Assembly: GCA_022578965.1 (NCBI GenBank)
Contig: MU400599.1
Location: 114,542 to 178,541, forward strand
Length of the DNA: 64,000 nucleotides
From: Xylaria sp. FL1777
Taxonomy: Eukaryota > Ascomycota > Sordariomycetes > Xylariales > Xylariaceae
Reading direction: 5' to 3'
The notes under the pieces were generated by a model. That model was not told the origin of the DNA. It ran no database searches and saw only the letters and a list, made by a program, of their open reading frames with translations. The position numbers were made by a program, and so were the translations under genes. Position 1 is the stretch's first letter, and the number at the start of each line of letters is the position of its first letter. This document shows, piece after piece, positions 50,390-63,012 of the stretch.

Positions 50390-52093
50390 GCGAATATAAC
50401 AAGCAATTAAACTAAATATAATAATTCCAATTCTTTCTTCCTCATGGTGAAGGGAGCATGCTTGCTAAAAATATCTTATTGGAACGAAAAGAGACCAAGT
50501 CCCTACTGTGATCTGAGTTTGATATTGAAGAATGAGTAATGAGTGTGAGTATCATGAAAAGCGTTAGTACGGGTCTAGATAGCTGGTGTAGACTCTGCCT
50601 GATTGGCCACGGTGGGGCTTGCGGGTCTGAGATAGCACCGGACTCGGAAAATATAATCTGCCGAGACGCTTACACTGAAATCCCAATGGCTGCCACTGTA
50701 AGCTAGCGAGAGTCTTGGTCCCTTCATTTCCCAAGCTTTACAACATACTTTGCTCAACAAATGAAGCGAGACACCCACCTGAACATCTATCGCTACTGTA
50801 GTTCTATCGGCTAGAGATGTACACACAAATCCACCAATCCGCATATGGTATAGAATAAGTATCTCGGTATCTTGGTATTTTGATAGCTCATTAGGTACTC
50901 TTCCCGCCCGCTTCCACAGAGAACAAACCATCAACTAGACATTTCAGAACATGGAAATAAATCATACTATATCCGTGGTACGCGTATCATAGATGTCGAA
51001 GGGGCCATTAGATAAGTATCATCTTCTCTTCCCTAGTCGTAGCCCCCAAGTTGGCTCGCCATCCTAGGAGAAGGGAGAAAGAGACAACGTTACTGGTTCG
51101 CTAGCTATCTCGCTTGAGACTCCCCTTGAGGCAGTCTTCCTACACCCGGAGGTTATTCCTCATTGCTCCTGACACGGAGTTGATATCGCTAACTGTGCCA
51201 TACGTGTCTCCTGCGCCGTGTGCAATTTCTGTAGTCGCTGGAAGGGGTCGAAAGTCGTGTCGATCTACTGCTCGGCTTCTTTCATGTCTCTGGGTCACCA
51301 CTAAATATACACAACCTGTGCTAGGTAGAGATGTCTCTCGTTTGACGATGCTAACCTAGGTTCTGTAAATCGAGGCCAGCATCGGAAGATTTAACAGAAC
51401 AGTTTGAAGTACTCAAGGCCTGCCTTGCTGCCCCAGAACAACCTAGTTCTCCTCTGGGTGTTTCGCTCTGGATTGGATGAATTCAGCATCGGGCGGTACA
51501 CGCCAGGGTCCTTCGACAACAGAAGGTCCAATCATCTCAGGCTAGTCCCAGACAGTCTCACGATGCTGCACGGTGAAAAGTACCACTCAGATCTGTGCGA
51601 CCTCGGCTATCTGCAGTGTGCTTCCTGATCTCACTTGGAACATCGATTTCCGTCTACCTGGGAGATCTATGGTGTCACAGCGCCCCCGAATCTGATTCTT
51701 TCCAGTTTCTCGATGACAAGCAAGAAGGAACGGCGAAATTCTGACCCCTTTGAGCATTTCAAGTGTCCTGCTTCTCTATTCGCTCATTTCAATGTCTAGG
51801 ACATATGGAGCTTGATCATGCAATCAATTTGATTTGGTGACACAGGGTTCATCCCGTCTGTTTCCTGCTCGAAACATTTACTCGAATGCCGCCGAAGGGC
51901 TTTGTTTGAACCATATGTCGTAAGCAGACCAAAACGTACGCGTTGTCTACGATTGTTCTATAAGTATTTGCACATTCCCGACCATCTGATTAGCATGTAT
52001 GCACGATACGATGCACCTGTGGTGGGAAGTAGCTAGTATCAGGCAAGCATTTGGAGGGGTGCTCTTCGCTCCGTTCTTGGGACGTTAACCGAC
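50390..52093. other. Divergent promoter region, AsnRS and PARG-like genes
   Basis: 1.7 kb between two divergent genes. Short open frames only; no repeat array. Both promoters must lie here, but no element could be named. Confidence 0.45.
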
Positions 52094-53158
52094 ATGCCTT
52101 CGTCTAAGCCTAAGCCTTCTGAAGTGGCTGCTGAAGCTAAGAGAAGCTACATCCCAACCATCCGGAATGAGTATGCGCACCAATGGCCAACTTATTCCTA
52201 TCTTTTTCAACAGCCTCTGCAGCAGATCCCTTTGCAGCCGTTAGGTTCTTCGTTGCCTCCCAATCCGGAATTCTGTGAGTGTCTTCTGCTGCTGATCTAA
52301 GGGCTGGTGTCTAACTTGGCTGAACAAGACGTGTGCACCGGAGACCCTGTTGACTTTACCATTGACTGGAAAGAGCGGGTACGGACACGCATACCCTTCA
52401 TCTGCGTGGCCAACGATAAACGGGCCGGGGGCGATTGGGAGACTGGAGTCACCGGATATGAAGAGCGACTATGCAGGCGAAGTACTCTTTCGGCTACGTT
52501 GAGTATACCGGGGCCCGGGTCTCAGGTCGACTGCAACTATCCTATCCCATCCGAGGGCGGCATTTACTCAGAGTTTGTCGTCGTCTTCCGGGGACCTCAT
52601 GATCAGTATAAGAAGCTAGACCAATGGTATGATTTACCCGTTATTTCCATGCCGGCAGTACGATGGCCGAAATTAAGCCATACGAGTCTGAAATATACAT
52701 TTCCGATTGAACGAAATATGGTCAAGAACAAGATCCGATCAGCTCTTCGAATTTGTGCATACTACGGCCATAGATCTGTGGTTATCGGAGACTTCGGTCT
52801 GGGAAATGCACATCGCAATCCGCCTCAGGAACTAGCCGAGCTCTGGAGAGAGGTATTTTTGTATGATCCAGATATCCGTGGCCGCTTCGATCACGTAGCG
52901 TTTGTCTTTGAAGACGCCTATCAGAGTACAACGATGCTCATTTTGGAGGACATCGCTAAAAAGAACAAGCACGGCCACCACTCAAGCAGTTCTAAGGGGA
53001 AATCGAAGTCGTCGGCTAGCTCAAGCTTACACTCAACTGGAGATCTGGCGACTCCGACCGATTTTGAGATTTTCCAACATGTTTTCAGTGCAGGCGAAAT
53101 ACACCAGGTCATGAACCGTCCAGACCCTCGGTACGACATCTCTATGCTCACAAGTTGA
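52094..53158 (+). CDS. PARG-like protein (TIGR02452 / microbial-type PARG domain), 336 aa
   Basis: Exon 1 is 52094-52274 and exon 2 is 52329-53158. The 54-nt intron has donor GTGAGT, branch-like CTAAC and acceptor AAG. The join gives NPEF-YVCTGD and keeps frame. The N-terminal half carries the family start (SYIPTIRNEY) and the ADP-ribose-site block ICVANDKRAGGDWETG at about 85-100, followed by YEERLCRRSTL with E105 and E106. GGIYSEFVVVFRG, LPVISMPAVRWPK and VIGDFGLGNAHRNPPQELA are typical of the later fold. The C-terminal part has a Ser/Lys low-complexity insert (residues about 280-300). The family resembles macrodomain poly(ADP-ribose) glycohydrolases that cut ADP-ribose chains. Here the bacterial GGG loop reads GGDW, as I recall for fungal homologs, so activity is inferred, not proven. 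Confidence 0.85.
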
Positions 53159-56100
53159 GAACAGTCGTAATCAAACGGTTGTACACCATTGCACGACATT
53201 GCGTTAGTGGACAATGCAACCTGAACCGGATCTATCCGAACACCACTTATCTGGATCGAGGAACCTAAGATAATCCTAGTACTACTTTTGCGTCTTTGCT
53301 TCGGAAAGTCTTGGCGTTTTTGCTTTATATGGAACGGTGATTACTCATGGGAGTTTAGGTTGGTGGACACATTGTCGTATTCAGAATTTTGATTTAGAGT
53401 CTGCTTTTGCTATTTCGCCGGTATTCTGACAACTTATGATAGTTTATCATCTTAGGAAACACCATGGGGGAAATATGTCAGCCCTAAGGTACTGACAACA
53501 TCTTGCAATCGATTAGGGTTGAACGAAAAGTTGGCGCGTCTATCTTGGCAGGGTGCGATTCAGTATTACTCGAAGCTTTGACGACGTGCGCAGCTATCTG
53601 ACTTAAATATAAAAACTTTGAGTTGACTATAGACACTGAATCTACATCTTTCGATCATATTCCTACCTTTTGAATCCAATATGACTTCACGCGGACTAGT
53701 AGTCGCACTCTCCACCAGCTTTCGTATATCTAAATTATTATGATTATACCTGGCTTGGTGTTGTCACTGATGAATTGAAGCCCAATCTGGAAGTCTGTTT
53801 TACAGGCGGTGAGCATATCTTTTAATGTCACAAGAGCGGTGAAGATATGACTTAGCGGTGTTCGACTGATGTCTTAGGACACCAAAGTCGATATACATAT
53901 TTTACTAAGCTACTAGACTGCATTAAGCTCAATGAGACGAGTCTTACTTGTGTCTGTAGGATATGTATGGATGAGACAGTTGAGAGTCCAGCTTTAGCAA
54001 GCTTATATGTAAGCATCAGCATATAACCTACCCCAGACAGAAAACAGAGAGAGAGAGTCAATTGATACCTTTTCTTTATCAGCTGTAGAGTTCCAGCTCC
54101 TTTAGGCACTATTGAGAGCCACTATCATCTTACGCCCGTAAGAGGCTACGCGGATTATATCGAGCACCAAGAAAATCTGCTATCACGCTTCCCTTCTATC
54201 ACCATTCCGAGATGTTTCTCTTATTAGACGTCATGTACATATATCTTATATCACTTTTTTGTGACTCGGGATTCCCTCTATAATCGACTTACTCAGATGA
54301 TCCTTACCTTTAAATAACATGATATGACAGGGCCAAAGGTCTAAGATGTATTGATTTTATGATCTATATTATAGTAACTGTTATACTACACTAAGACTGA
54401 GACATTATACAGAGGTAGCTAAGGCACTTATTCACCAAAAAAGGTTGCAAAATCCTAGCGTCACTTTGCCGTCCAAGCAAAGAGACGGTGATCTCGTCGA
54501 AATACACCTTCGTACCACCCGTCGGTATTACTCCCAACTACAGGAAAATCGCCGAAGGCAACCAGAGTGCTGTGAGCGGTAGCTTACGGCGAAGGGTATG
54601 TTCTGGTGGACGTGTGACCCTGATCCCGCGGGCTTCCGGGCACACCGAAAGATGATATCGAATGGTGCCGCTCCTGTCTGCCGGGCCCGTCCGACCTGAG
54701 ACCCCAGAGCCGCCGTCACCGCAAAGAATCACCCATTTTGTCTGACAGGTACCCTCCTTCGTGGACTTACTGTTGGAACAGTATGCCCACGCGGCACACA
54801 TCCATCTACTGTACGCGTACGAAGATTGCCGCGGTCGAGAGTGGGGTGCAGAAGGTTCGTTTCCTCGATTGATTGATTTGCTTCCCCCCCGTCTGCGTTA
54901 GGATGCTCGATCATGATATCTGCGTGATCTATCACAATATTGGCGTCCAAATGACAGAAGTATTGCCCTAGCGTACCCTCGCGGCGCGGCCCGTGGCAGC
55001 GGCCCGCCACAGCCGCCGTGAGCTCTTGTCTCACAGAGTCGTTTCTCCCTCTCCCTCTCCCTATCTATCTCTTTCTGTCTACGGCGCGGTGTGGGACATC
55101 TCAACGATTACTCATTCCGTGCACATGATGCAATAACGGGCTGGCTATACGCGAGCAGCTACCCTACGTACAGTACGGTGAGGCACCGAGCCTTCCGCTG
55201 TATGACGCTCAAATCGGTGGTGACCTGGCTAGCAGCATGCAGGTCTGCGGTATGCACATACGCATAGAAACCAACTATCTGCCTTTCCCACGACGAGGGA
55301 AAACTTGCGGCGCCGATACTGAACGTGACGGAGTTCTTGCTAACAACCACGGGGAACTTCCTACTCCGAAACCCGGCTAGGATGAAAAATACTGCATGAG
55401 GTTCTACGGTTCGCGGAAGAGCCTCGCGACGATGCTGCTTGCAACGTCTGATTATCGGACTAATAGGAATTAATCCCGAGCCTGCGCTACACCCGAGCAC
55501 AGAGTGATATCTCGTCCACCCCGAACGCGCACAGATATCTGGGTGCGCTCCTGAGTGGTACGAGAGGAACGTCTGGTGGATACGGCTTCTTGCATGGGCT
55601 GCAGACCGGACCGGTGGTCCTACATGTATGTCTCAGGGTGGCGAGTGGCCAACCAAGGACGCATTTGGGTGCTGGGCTAGAGAGATTTGGGATGTGCGGA
55701 CGCCAGCTTCCTAAAAAGATCTCTTACGCGACTGGTACATGTGCCGTTGAGGTGTGCACTGGCATGATTTCCTCACAGATACGCGCGCGCTCCAAGGAAC
55801 AAGGTTGTTACTGTAGGGTGACATTCGCATCGAGATGTAGCATGGTGCCCCCCACGGGCGCGATGAGGCGGAAACTGTGGTTATGGGAACATGGTATACT
55901 AACTATGCAGAGGCATGGATCATGACATTTCAACGTTCACCATGACTAAGTTCCTATCTAGGTGATGGGACTGGAGGGCACAGAGCCGACGTTTATTGAC
56001 TGTAGAATACACGTTGCATCCCTACTATCAGGCAGGGATTCTGCCAAGAAGACAGCGCGAACACCGCCAACCCCCAGAGAAGGTCGTGAACATATAGGTC

Positions 56101-58352
56101 AACAACGTAACATGTAAACTAACCGCCGGCGAACATGTTATGGAACAGGGATCGCCATATTCCTAACCACCTACCGCAACCGTAGCCCTCGAGCTGTACG
56201 ATGCATTATCGCGGATTTTATACATTGTTATGGATTCTTCTTGCCATGTATATATTCGTACATGAACATGTAAGTTAGCATGTAGGTTAGCGTGTATAGG
56301 GAGGAGTTTCAGGGGACTTTCAAGTGGTGCCGTCTCTGACTGTTCCGGCGGTGAAGTCTGTCTCAGGTTGTTAGAGGGTGACCTGATTATGTCCGATTTG
56401 AACATTGTTTGTTACCTTGAAGAATTCCTCAACGATGCTATAATCAGTAAAATGTCCCTTATCTTTTCACATTAAGAACCGCTTATGTCGAGCCGGTTCG
56501 GAAAGTTCCTTGCTTGTTCCCTAGCGCGTACTGAGTGAAGTAATCGTATACAACCTGTCGGGAGCTTTTATGACGTTGGATAAGATATAGGGGGAAATTA
56601 TCTAGTTGCTACATGGTTGGGAGCTTGTATGTCTATACCTATTGAGTTGGTGATAGCTTTAATAGGTAGGGCCGTGATGAGGACTTCTTAGACTTATACA
56701 GATGATCTCTCTTGGTGGTGGCATTTCACGCGAATATGTATCTGTAGAGCTTATAAATTAGTACTTGCTGAAATTCACTTTCTAAGTATGTCTTGGTATA
56801 TAATATTCAACACCGTTTTGGGAACCATTTGGCACTATCTAGTGATTTAACATACGTTACCGCCAATGACCACGCCACTGCGCTTCTCCCGAAGTAGTAA
56901 AAGGAAGCAAAGAGAACTATAAATTGGGCTATGATATCCACGACTACGAGGTAATATCCGCTATTATGGAAGCATGGCGGACATAAAACTGCTGTGCGAT
57001 CTCTCGGACCTCGTCGTAAACCACACAAGCCGCGTGGTTCTAGTTGTGCCGGACATGGCAGCGGAAAATGCAAAGCGACTAGTATATCTGGTAGGACCGA
57101 AGCATGATCCTAAGACAGGCGTCCACAAACGACCTATAATCAACAGGCTATCTCTTGCGGCCTACGCTCAAAAGCGCTACAAGATTTACTTCCGCCTGTG
57201 CTTCCAGAGCAACTAGACACAAACTCGGAAAACACTGGCGGTCCACGCCGCCGTATGCGGAAGGGCGGTCGAGTTCTAGCTCGTAGACGCCTAGGCGAAG
57301 GACTAGGTGTTCTCGATGCGCCCATGCTAATCTATTGCGCGTCGAGAAATTCATGTCTGGGGAGTAAATCTGAACGGCGCGTTAAGATTGCAGATAAAGA
57401 CACTCAGATAATCCAACCCGACAGCCCACGCCACGCGGCGGACGAGGCGCGAGAGTTGGACGTCGCGATGGATTCCTCGGTTCTTGGTTCGCGGTTCGCG
57501 GTGACCCACAACACGCGGCGTCGACAACTTCAGGTCCGGCGGAAAAGTCTACAACACCGCAGCTGCAGCTGCAGCCGCGACGCCACGCTACGCCCCCGGC
57601 GCTTTTCTCGTCGCCGCACTATCCGGCACACTGGCGCGGAGCACGCCGGGTTCAGTATCGTTCGCGCGATTTCGGATACACGCGATTCGAACTACAACAG
57701 CATCAATATCGCGTGCGGCGTGCTCTCGTTCGGGGCACTACTATTCGAACTGTAAGGGCGCTCGCGGGAATGTTTGTTCACGAGTGTCAGGCGACTGGAT
57801 GGTCAGTCAGGAGAACAAGTGGATGCGTGATGCTGGAATAGAGCAGGACGAGGGCGGGAGTAGGTTCTCGTAGTGCGAGATTTCTCCGGCCAGAAAGCGG
57901 TTATGAGGGCGTCGCTTGAGTTTCTAATGTCCACTGAGAGGACGGAGCAGTCAGATGCCATGATTGCTCCATTGATGCCTTGGAAAGGGCGTGTGTTCCT
58001 GTACCATTAGTTGATTAAAGTGATTCGCGTTTCCATTGTTTCGTCAAAAGAGCAAGTAATACAGTGTTATCTAGGAACAGAAATCCATCTAGAGTGGTGA
58101 CAGTATTGGCAGCGAATAGAATAGTTAAGCCTGTGACAGCGTCGATAGAATATGGAAAGAGGTTGGAATTATTTTCCATTGAAATTTACCCTATGTGGTT
58201 GGCAAATAGCCCGAAAACCATAGGATCATATTACTTGCTTTTGGATGGGGAATTCTTTCTGATACTTGCCATGCCTAGTCTCAATTCAGGTTCTAATGCG
58301 CCTCCCAATGCCATGCATGTAAATTCAAACACTTTATTTCATCATCATAATC
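53159..58352. other. 5.2 kb intergenic with a GC-rich island
   Basis: 53.2-54.4 kb is AT-rich with nothing coding. 54.4-55.9 kb and 57.2-57.8 kb are more GC-rich and have open frames on both strands, none recognisable. A CTCCCT-type pyrimidine run lies at about 55046-55075. No RNA gene, terminal repeat or tandem array of note was seen. Confidence 0.4.
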
Positions 58353-61300
58353 TCACCAGTAACCAGGACGTAGTCCAGAGAAACTTGACACTATGGAACT
58401 TCCCTCGTCACCATCTTTGCGTCTCTGACCGGCCAGCTAATCATTGAGCGTCAGTAGATTAATCACGATGCGATAATATGAAGGGACTACTCACTTCAAG
58501 TGATACACCCTTATGAATATGAACAAGCCAATCTACGTAACTTTGAGCTTCGTTGTTCCGGTCTTCTATTAACATCCTAGCGAATTCGTACTCGGCGCCG
58601 TCAATACCTTGCCTTGCTAGCTGGATTGTTAATGCCTTCGAGCCACGAAGTGACCTGAGGAACTCCATGATATTTCGGACCTGGGCATTGAGGTGTGTTT
58701 CCAAGACCGGTAGGGTCGCACTGTAGGGATCAAGTGAGTTGAGACTGTCCTTACCTTCGCCAAACAAGTCTATTAGTAAGTTCGGCGAAGTCTGCGCGTG
58801 GAACCATAGCAGGCACTGTTGTCCATTATCAACCAGATAGACACCACCCGGTTCGACCCGGCTGAAAGATGTTCGGATGGATGGGGGCAGCTTCAAATGA
58901 CCCGTCTTCTCGTCCGGGAAACCGTCATCAGGATTGAGGTTATGTACCGGAATCATACGAGGATAAAGATATAAACTAAGCTCCGTAGCACCCATCGAGC
59001 GGATCATGCGCAATTCATGTACTCTTCGATCGGAATTCTCATTGCCTCCTTTGAATGCCCGACTCTTGATTAGGCCGAGCATGTACATCGAGAACTCTTT
59101 AAGCTTCTCAGGCATAACAAGCTGTCCCGGTGGGTGGGGTTGAGAAAAGTTTTTACGATAACCTGCCAAAATATCAATTGTTTTCTCAGTGATGACTTGT
59201 CTCACGTCCTTTAGAGTGCTTGAACTTGAAGAGAGTTTTGATGCGGCCTCCTTCGCGATGATGGTATACACGGAATCTTGATCGATAAACTTCATGCAAT
59301 CTCTCGTATTATCGCTGACACTGGCGATCACGTTGCAGCAACGAACTCGGCGCTGGCCCGAAGCGGTTGTATAGAGGAGCGCAGATTGGAAGTGTGCATC
59401 GAGTTTGGAATCGAGCTTCCCATCGTACCCGAAAGTAACACCGATCGCCTTGTCGGCATCGATAACGCCAATTTCCAAGTCAGCGCCAAAAGTATGCTGG
59501 ATGAAATTGCCATGATATGAGGATATTTGAAGTCCGTTCGAACATCTGACCTTCATCAGCGCCTGGTAACCGGTCTCTCGAGTAACAGTATGTTTGATTT
59601 CCTGTGAGAGCTTGGCATTATCCCGGCCTGCCACAAAATTGGGATAATAGAATGTTTCACCGCCAGTTGTAGAAGACACATAACCTTCGTAAAGTCAGTT
59701 TCCATCCAACCTCTCTTTACATACGAGATATGACTCACCAATTGTTGCGACATCCAAATAACCGCCAGAGGGAGCTGCAAGGAAAAAATCAATACCAGCA
59801 CCAGCGGCGACCATCTTCTCTGCGATCTTCTTCCAGCCGGGATGCTCTGTTGTATATAGTTTCTTGTCAATTTCGCCTCCAGGATGATTTCCGTCATCTC
59901 TCATAAACAAACGGCCGGGTCCCCATGTTGGAAGGGCCGATAACGAACACACCATTTTCCCTCCCGTCTTCTCCAAGGCAGCCAAAGAAGCACCTAACGC
60001 CGGCAACAATGCAGGCTCGGGATTTTTAATATCAGCAAAAAGAGTCGGTAACCTAGTAAGAAGCGAGGTGATAATGGCTTCTGACTCATACGGGTCAACG
60101 AATAGACCATCACTCAGAGGGACAAATGGATCCTCAATATCGGGCATAATCATCATCTGGGCTTGTTCAAGAGCGGGCTAGTAGATATTAGTACGTGTAT
60201 TCGAAGGCACATAGGGTACCCATGAGGGTATCAGGAGCTTACATTGCAGTTGTAGAAGTGAACATCCTTATCATAGGTCACGAACCCGACCTTTGCCCCG
60301 GGCGGTATCTGTCGTTTGGGTTCCCCGTTGTCTTCTGTGTCTTCGCCTCCTTCGGGAGCGTAGAGAGCTGATAGAATTCCCTCGCAGAAAGCTTCTAAGA
60401 AACCCTTGTTGAAGGCTTCTTGGGTGACGTCAATAACAAACAGCCAATTCAGGCCGGTCGGCTCTCTCGTCCAGTACTCCTTAGGTACTGTAAATTCCAC
60501 GGTGCCTCTAGTCAATTCTGGTCTCTGATCTCGGTCTCCCCTGACACCTTGTGGCGTTGTCGCGCAGAAATATTCCGGGGGAGTATCATTTGGATAGGTG
60601 CAGAGGTTGCAAACAAACTTGCTGCCACCAGAGCGGAACATCATAAAAGGGTTGATATAGGCTCGACACCGACGGCACCTTGGGGGTCCTTGCTCTCCAA
60701 AATCAAGAACAGGGATTTCTAATTCGCCGGCTTGAAGAGGAGCTAAGGGCTGTAACACCAGGCCTAGAGGGAGGCCGGTAGTGCTGAGACTCTCGGCACT
60801 AGCAGGTATATTATTCATTGTTAAACGCGTGAACTTGGGGGAAGAGTTCCCCTGATCATATGCTACGAAGGAGATGGTGGCAGGAGGTGGGACATGGCGC
60901 TCGAACGTAGGATAAACGTTGCTCAAGTAGTATTGCTGTGGGATGTCTCTCGAAACGGGCACGCTGGGGATATCGTCAGGAGAGACGGCACCACCTCCCG
61001 AGGCCGGTACAAAAGTTGGAGCCTGGGGCTGGCCAGTCCGGGCGGCGAACTCAGCCGGCGTGGCTGGAGAAGCAGGATTGTAGGGCGCATTGGCGGGGTT
61101 TGGGAACTGGTTGGGAGACGGAGGGCCGTAAGCTGCGGCGCCCGGACTCGGGAACTGATTCGGAGAGACAGGTTGGCCAAGAAACTGGCCGCCGGCCGTC
61201 ACTGAAGGGTCAGCATTTAGAAAGCTTGTGGCTGAGGTTCCTGCCGGCGGGATGCCATTGTATGGCTGAGAAGAGCCAAGAGGGGCCTCGACGGTATGGA

Positions 61301-61640
61301 ATGCATGGCGATCCTTCTTCTTCCTTCGCACGGTATGCTGGCCATCCAACGACATGCCGGCCATCTGCGAGGCCAGGCCGGCTCCGTCGGCAGCAGCAGG
61401 CGCAAAGCCAGGCCCAGGCGCGGCGGGAGAAGCACCACCGACCGGCGGAGGGCTGCCGTAGTATTGCTGACCCTGACCCTGGCCCTGCGGGGGCACAGGC
61501 GACCCGTACTGCTGGTATGGCTGCTGAGCGATCGGCGGCTGGAACTGGGGCGGCGCCGGCTGGGTTGTACGGTTGGGGTCGTTCGGGTCGAGCTGCTCGC
61601 CCTGCCCGAGGGCGTGATACACGGAGTAGTCGCTGCTCAT
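58353..61640 (-). CDS. sec24: COPII coat subunit SEC24, four exons, 1036 aa
   Basis: Exons on the minus strand: 61640-60243, 60177-59739, 59684-58495 and 58436-58353. Introns are 54-65 nt with GTAAGC or GTGAGT donors. The joins are HFYNCN-PALEQAQMM, VATIG-YVSSTTGGE and GVSLE-LAGQRRKDG. The last exon (27 codons plus TGA, ending FSGLRPGYW) replaces a false extension past the third donor. About 230 N-terminal residues are Pro/Gln-rich and disordered. A zinc finger follows (Cys 322, 325, 344, 347), then the vWA-like trunk (from about 390, NWLFVIDVT), beta-sandwich (YYPNFVAGRD), helical and gelsolin domains (PGGVYLVDNGQQCLLWFH). Sec24 binds cargo export signals and, with Sec23, coats ER exit vesicles. 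Domain order is complete and length is normal for filamentous fungi. Confidence 0.95.
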
Positions 61641-62440
61641 GGTCGCGAGCTTCGAGAGTCTAGGGCAAAGAGGCGCGAGTCGGTAGGACGGCAGAGCGGT
61701 GGAACGGCGAAATGAGCGGACGCGACAAGCTCTATACTATTCTATTCCCGAATGCCAGCCCGAAGCATTTCCCAGTGGGTATTTGAATGAGAGGAGGAGT
61801 TCCAGGAGTGCCAGGAGTGCTGTGTCGGCGGCTAAACTGTAGATAACGAGGGGCACAGCTGGGAGTTCGGGGACGACGCTTTACACCGAGGCGGCGCGTG
61901 TCATTGCGGCTCGTTGCCGGAAAGCTGAAAACCTGAAGACGTGAAGATGCGACGGTGGGGGGCTGCTGGTCGGATGTCAATGGGGAGCAGGGGCACTGGT
62001 TGAGGCGGAAAATGCGACGGACTGGCGGGATTGTTGTGTTTATTGACAGCTATGTACTTAAGTAGGTATTGAGGCCACAGTTACGAATTGGTGTCTTAGC
62101 GATGCTATTCCTGAACTGGCGATAAGTTCGGGCAGGGGGGTTTCCGTTCCGTCCAGATCCTGGACTTCCGGATATCTGCCGAGGTGCAAGTCAGCTGGTA
62201 GCCAATACGCACCTACAGGCACGGTACAGCAGCGCAAACAGGTAAAAGGTACTTACCTAGGTGGATGTGGTTTGAATTCTGGGTTGAAGAAGAGGCAGGT
62301 ACCTGCACCCCACCACCACGCGCTATAGTGCACTGTACCTACTATGTACGGTGGCCTATAGCGAAAAAGTGTGCCAGAACTAAGGCAATCCTACCTAACT
62401 TCTTTTATCTACCCCTCGGGTATTCATTTATACTTAGGCA
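61641..62440. other. SEC24 upstream region
   Basis: The promoter and 5' leader of SEC24 lie here, ending at the AT isochore. TAGGTA/TACCTA words occur at 62052-62059 and 62247-62266. No other gene is supported; the ~80-codon frame on the minus strand next to 61980 has no recognisable features. Confidence 0.45.
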
Positions 62441-62826
62441 GCTAATAATTTACCTACTTCTTACTTTTTTTATTATGCTTTTTTAATTGCACTACTTTGC
62501 ATTATAGCATTAGCAAGTACTAAATGTTGCGTATATTTTAATTTTATTTAATTAAGCTTGTTTAAATGCTATATAGCTACTTTAAAAAAAATATTTCCTT
62601 AATTGCTATATATAAAGCTAAGTATATATATATAATTATAAATAATTATATTTGCAAAAATTTATAACTATATTATTATAATTATGCATTATTATATTTA
62701 TTAATAATATATTTATATAGCTTAATTAAAGCTAGTTTTATTTATTATTTATTTTATTAAGCTATTATAAACTAAGTTTATTATTTTTTATATTTTAAGA
62801 TTTTATGCTACTTTTTTTAAATATAG

Positions 62827-63012
62827 CATACTTTTTTTGTATATAACTTGCTTTTTTTATATATAACTTGCTTTTTTTATATATAACTTGCTTTTTTTAT
62901 ATATAATTTGCTTTTTTTATATATAATTTGCTTTTTTTATATATAATTTGCTTTTTTTATATATAACTTGCATTTTTTATATATAATATACCTTTTTTGC
63001 ATATAATATACT
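62827..63012. repeat. 20-bp tandem array (TTGCTTTTTTTATATATAAC)
   Basis: Eight to nine head-to-tail copies of a 20-bp unit. Three central copies carry CTTGC and the next three TTTGC; the outer copies are more degenerate. A C-to-T difference separates the two central groups. Confidence 0.85.

Noticed and set aside
60938..61663. Plus-strand open frame of about 240 codons opposite SEC24
   Set aside because: It is the antisense of the Pro/Gln-rich SEC24 N-terminus; GC-rich codons on the sense strand remove stops from the other strand. Arg/Gly-rich translation has no family features.
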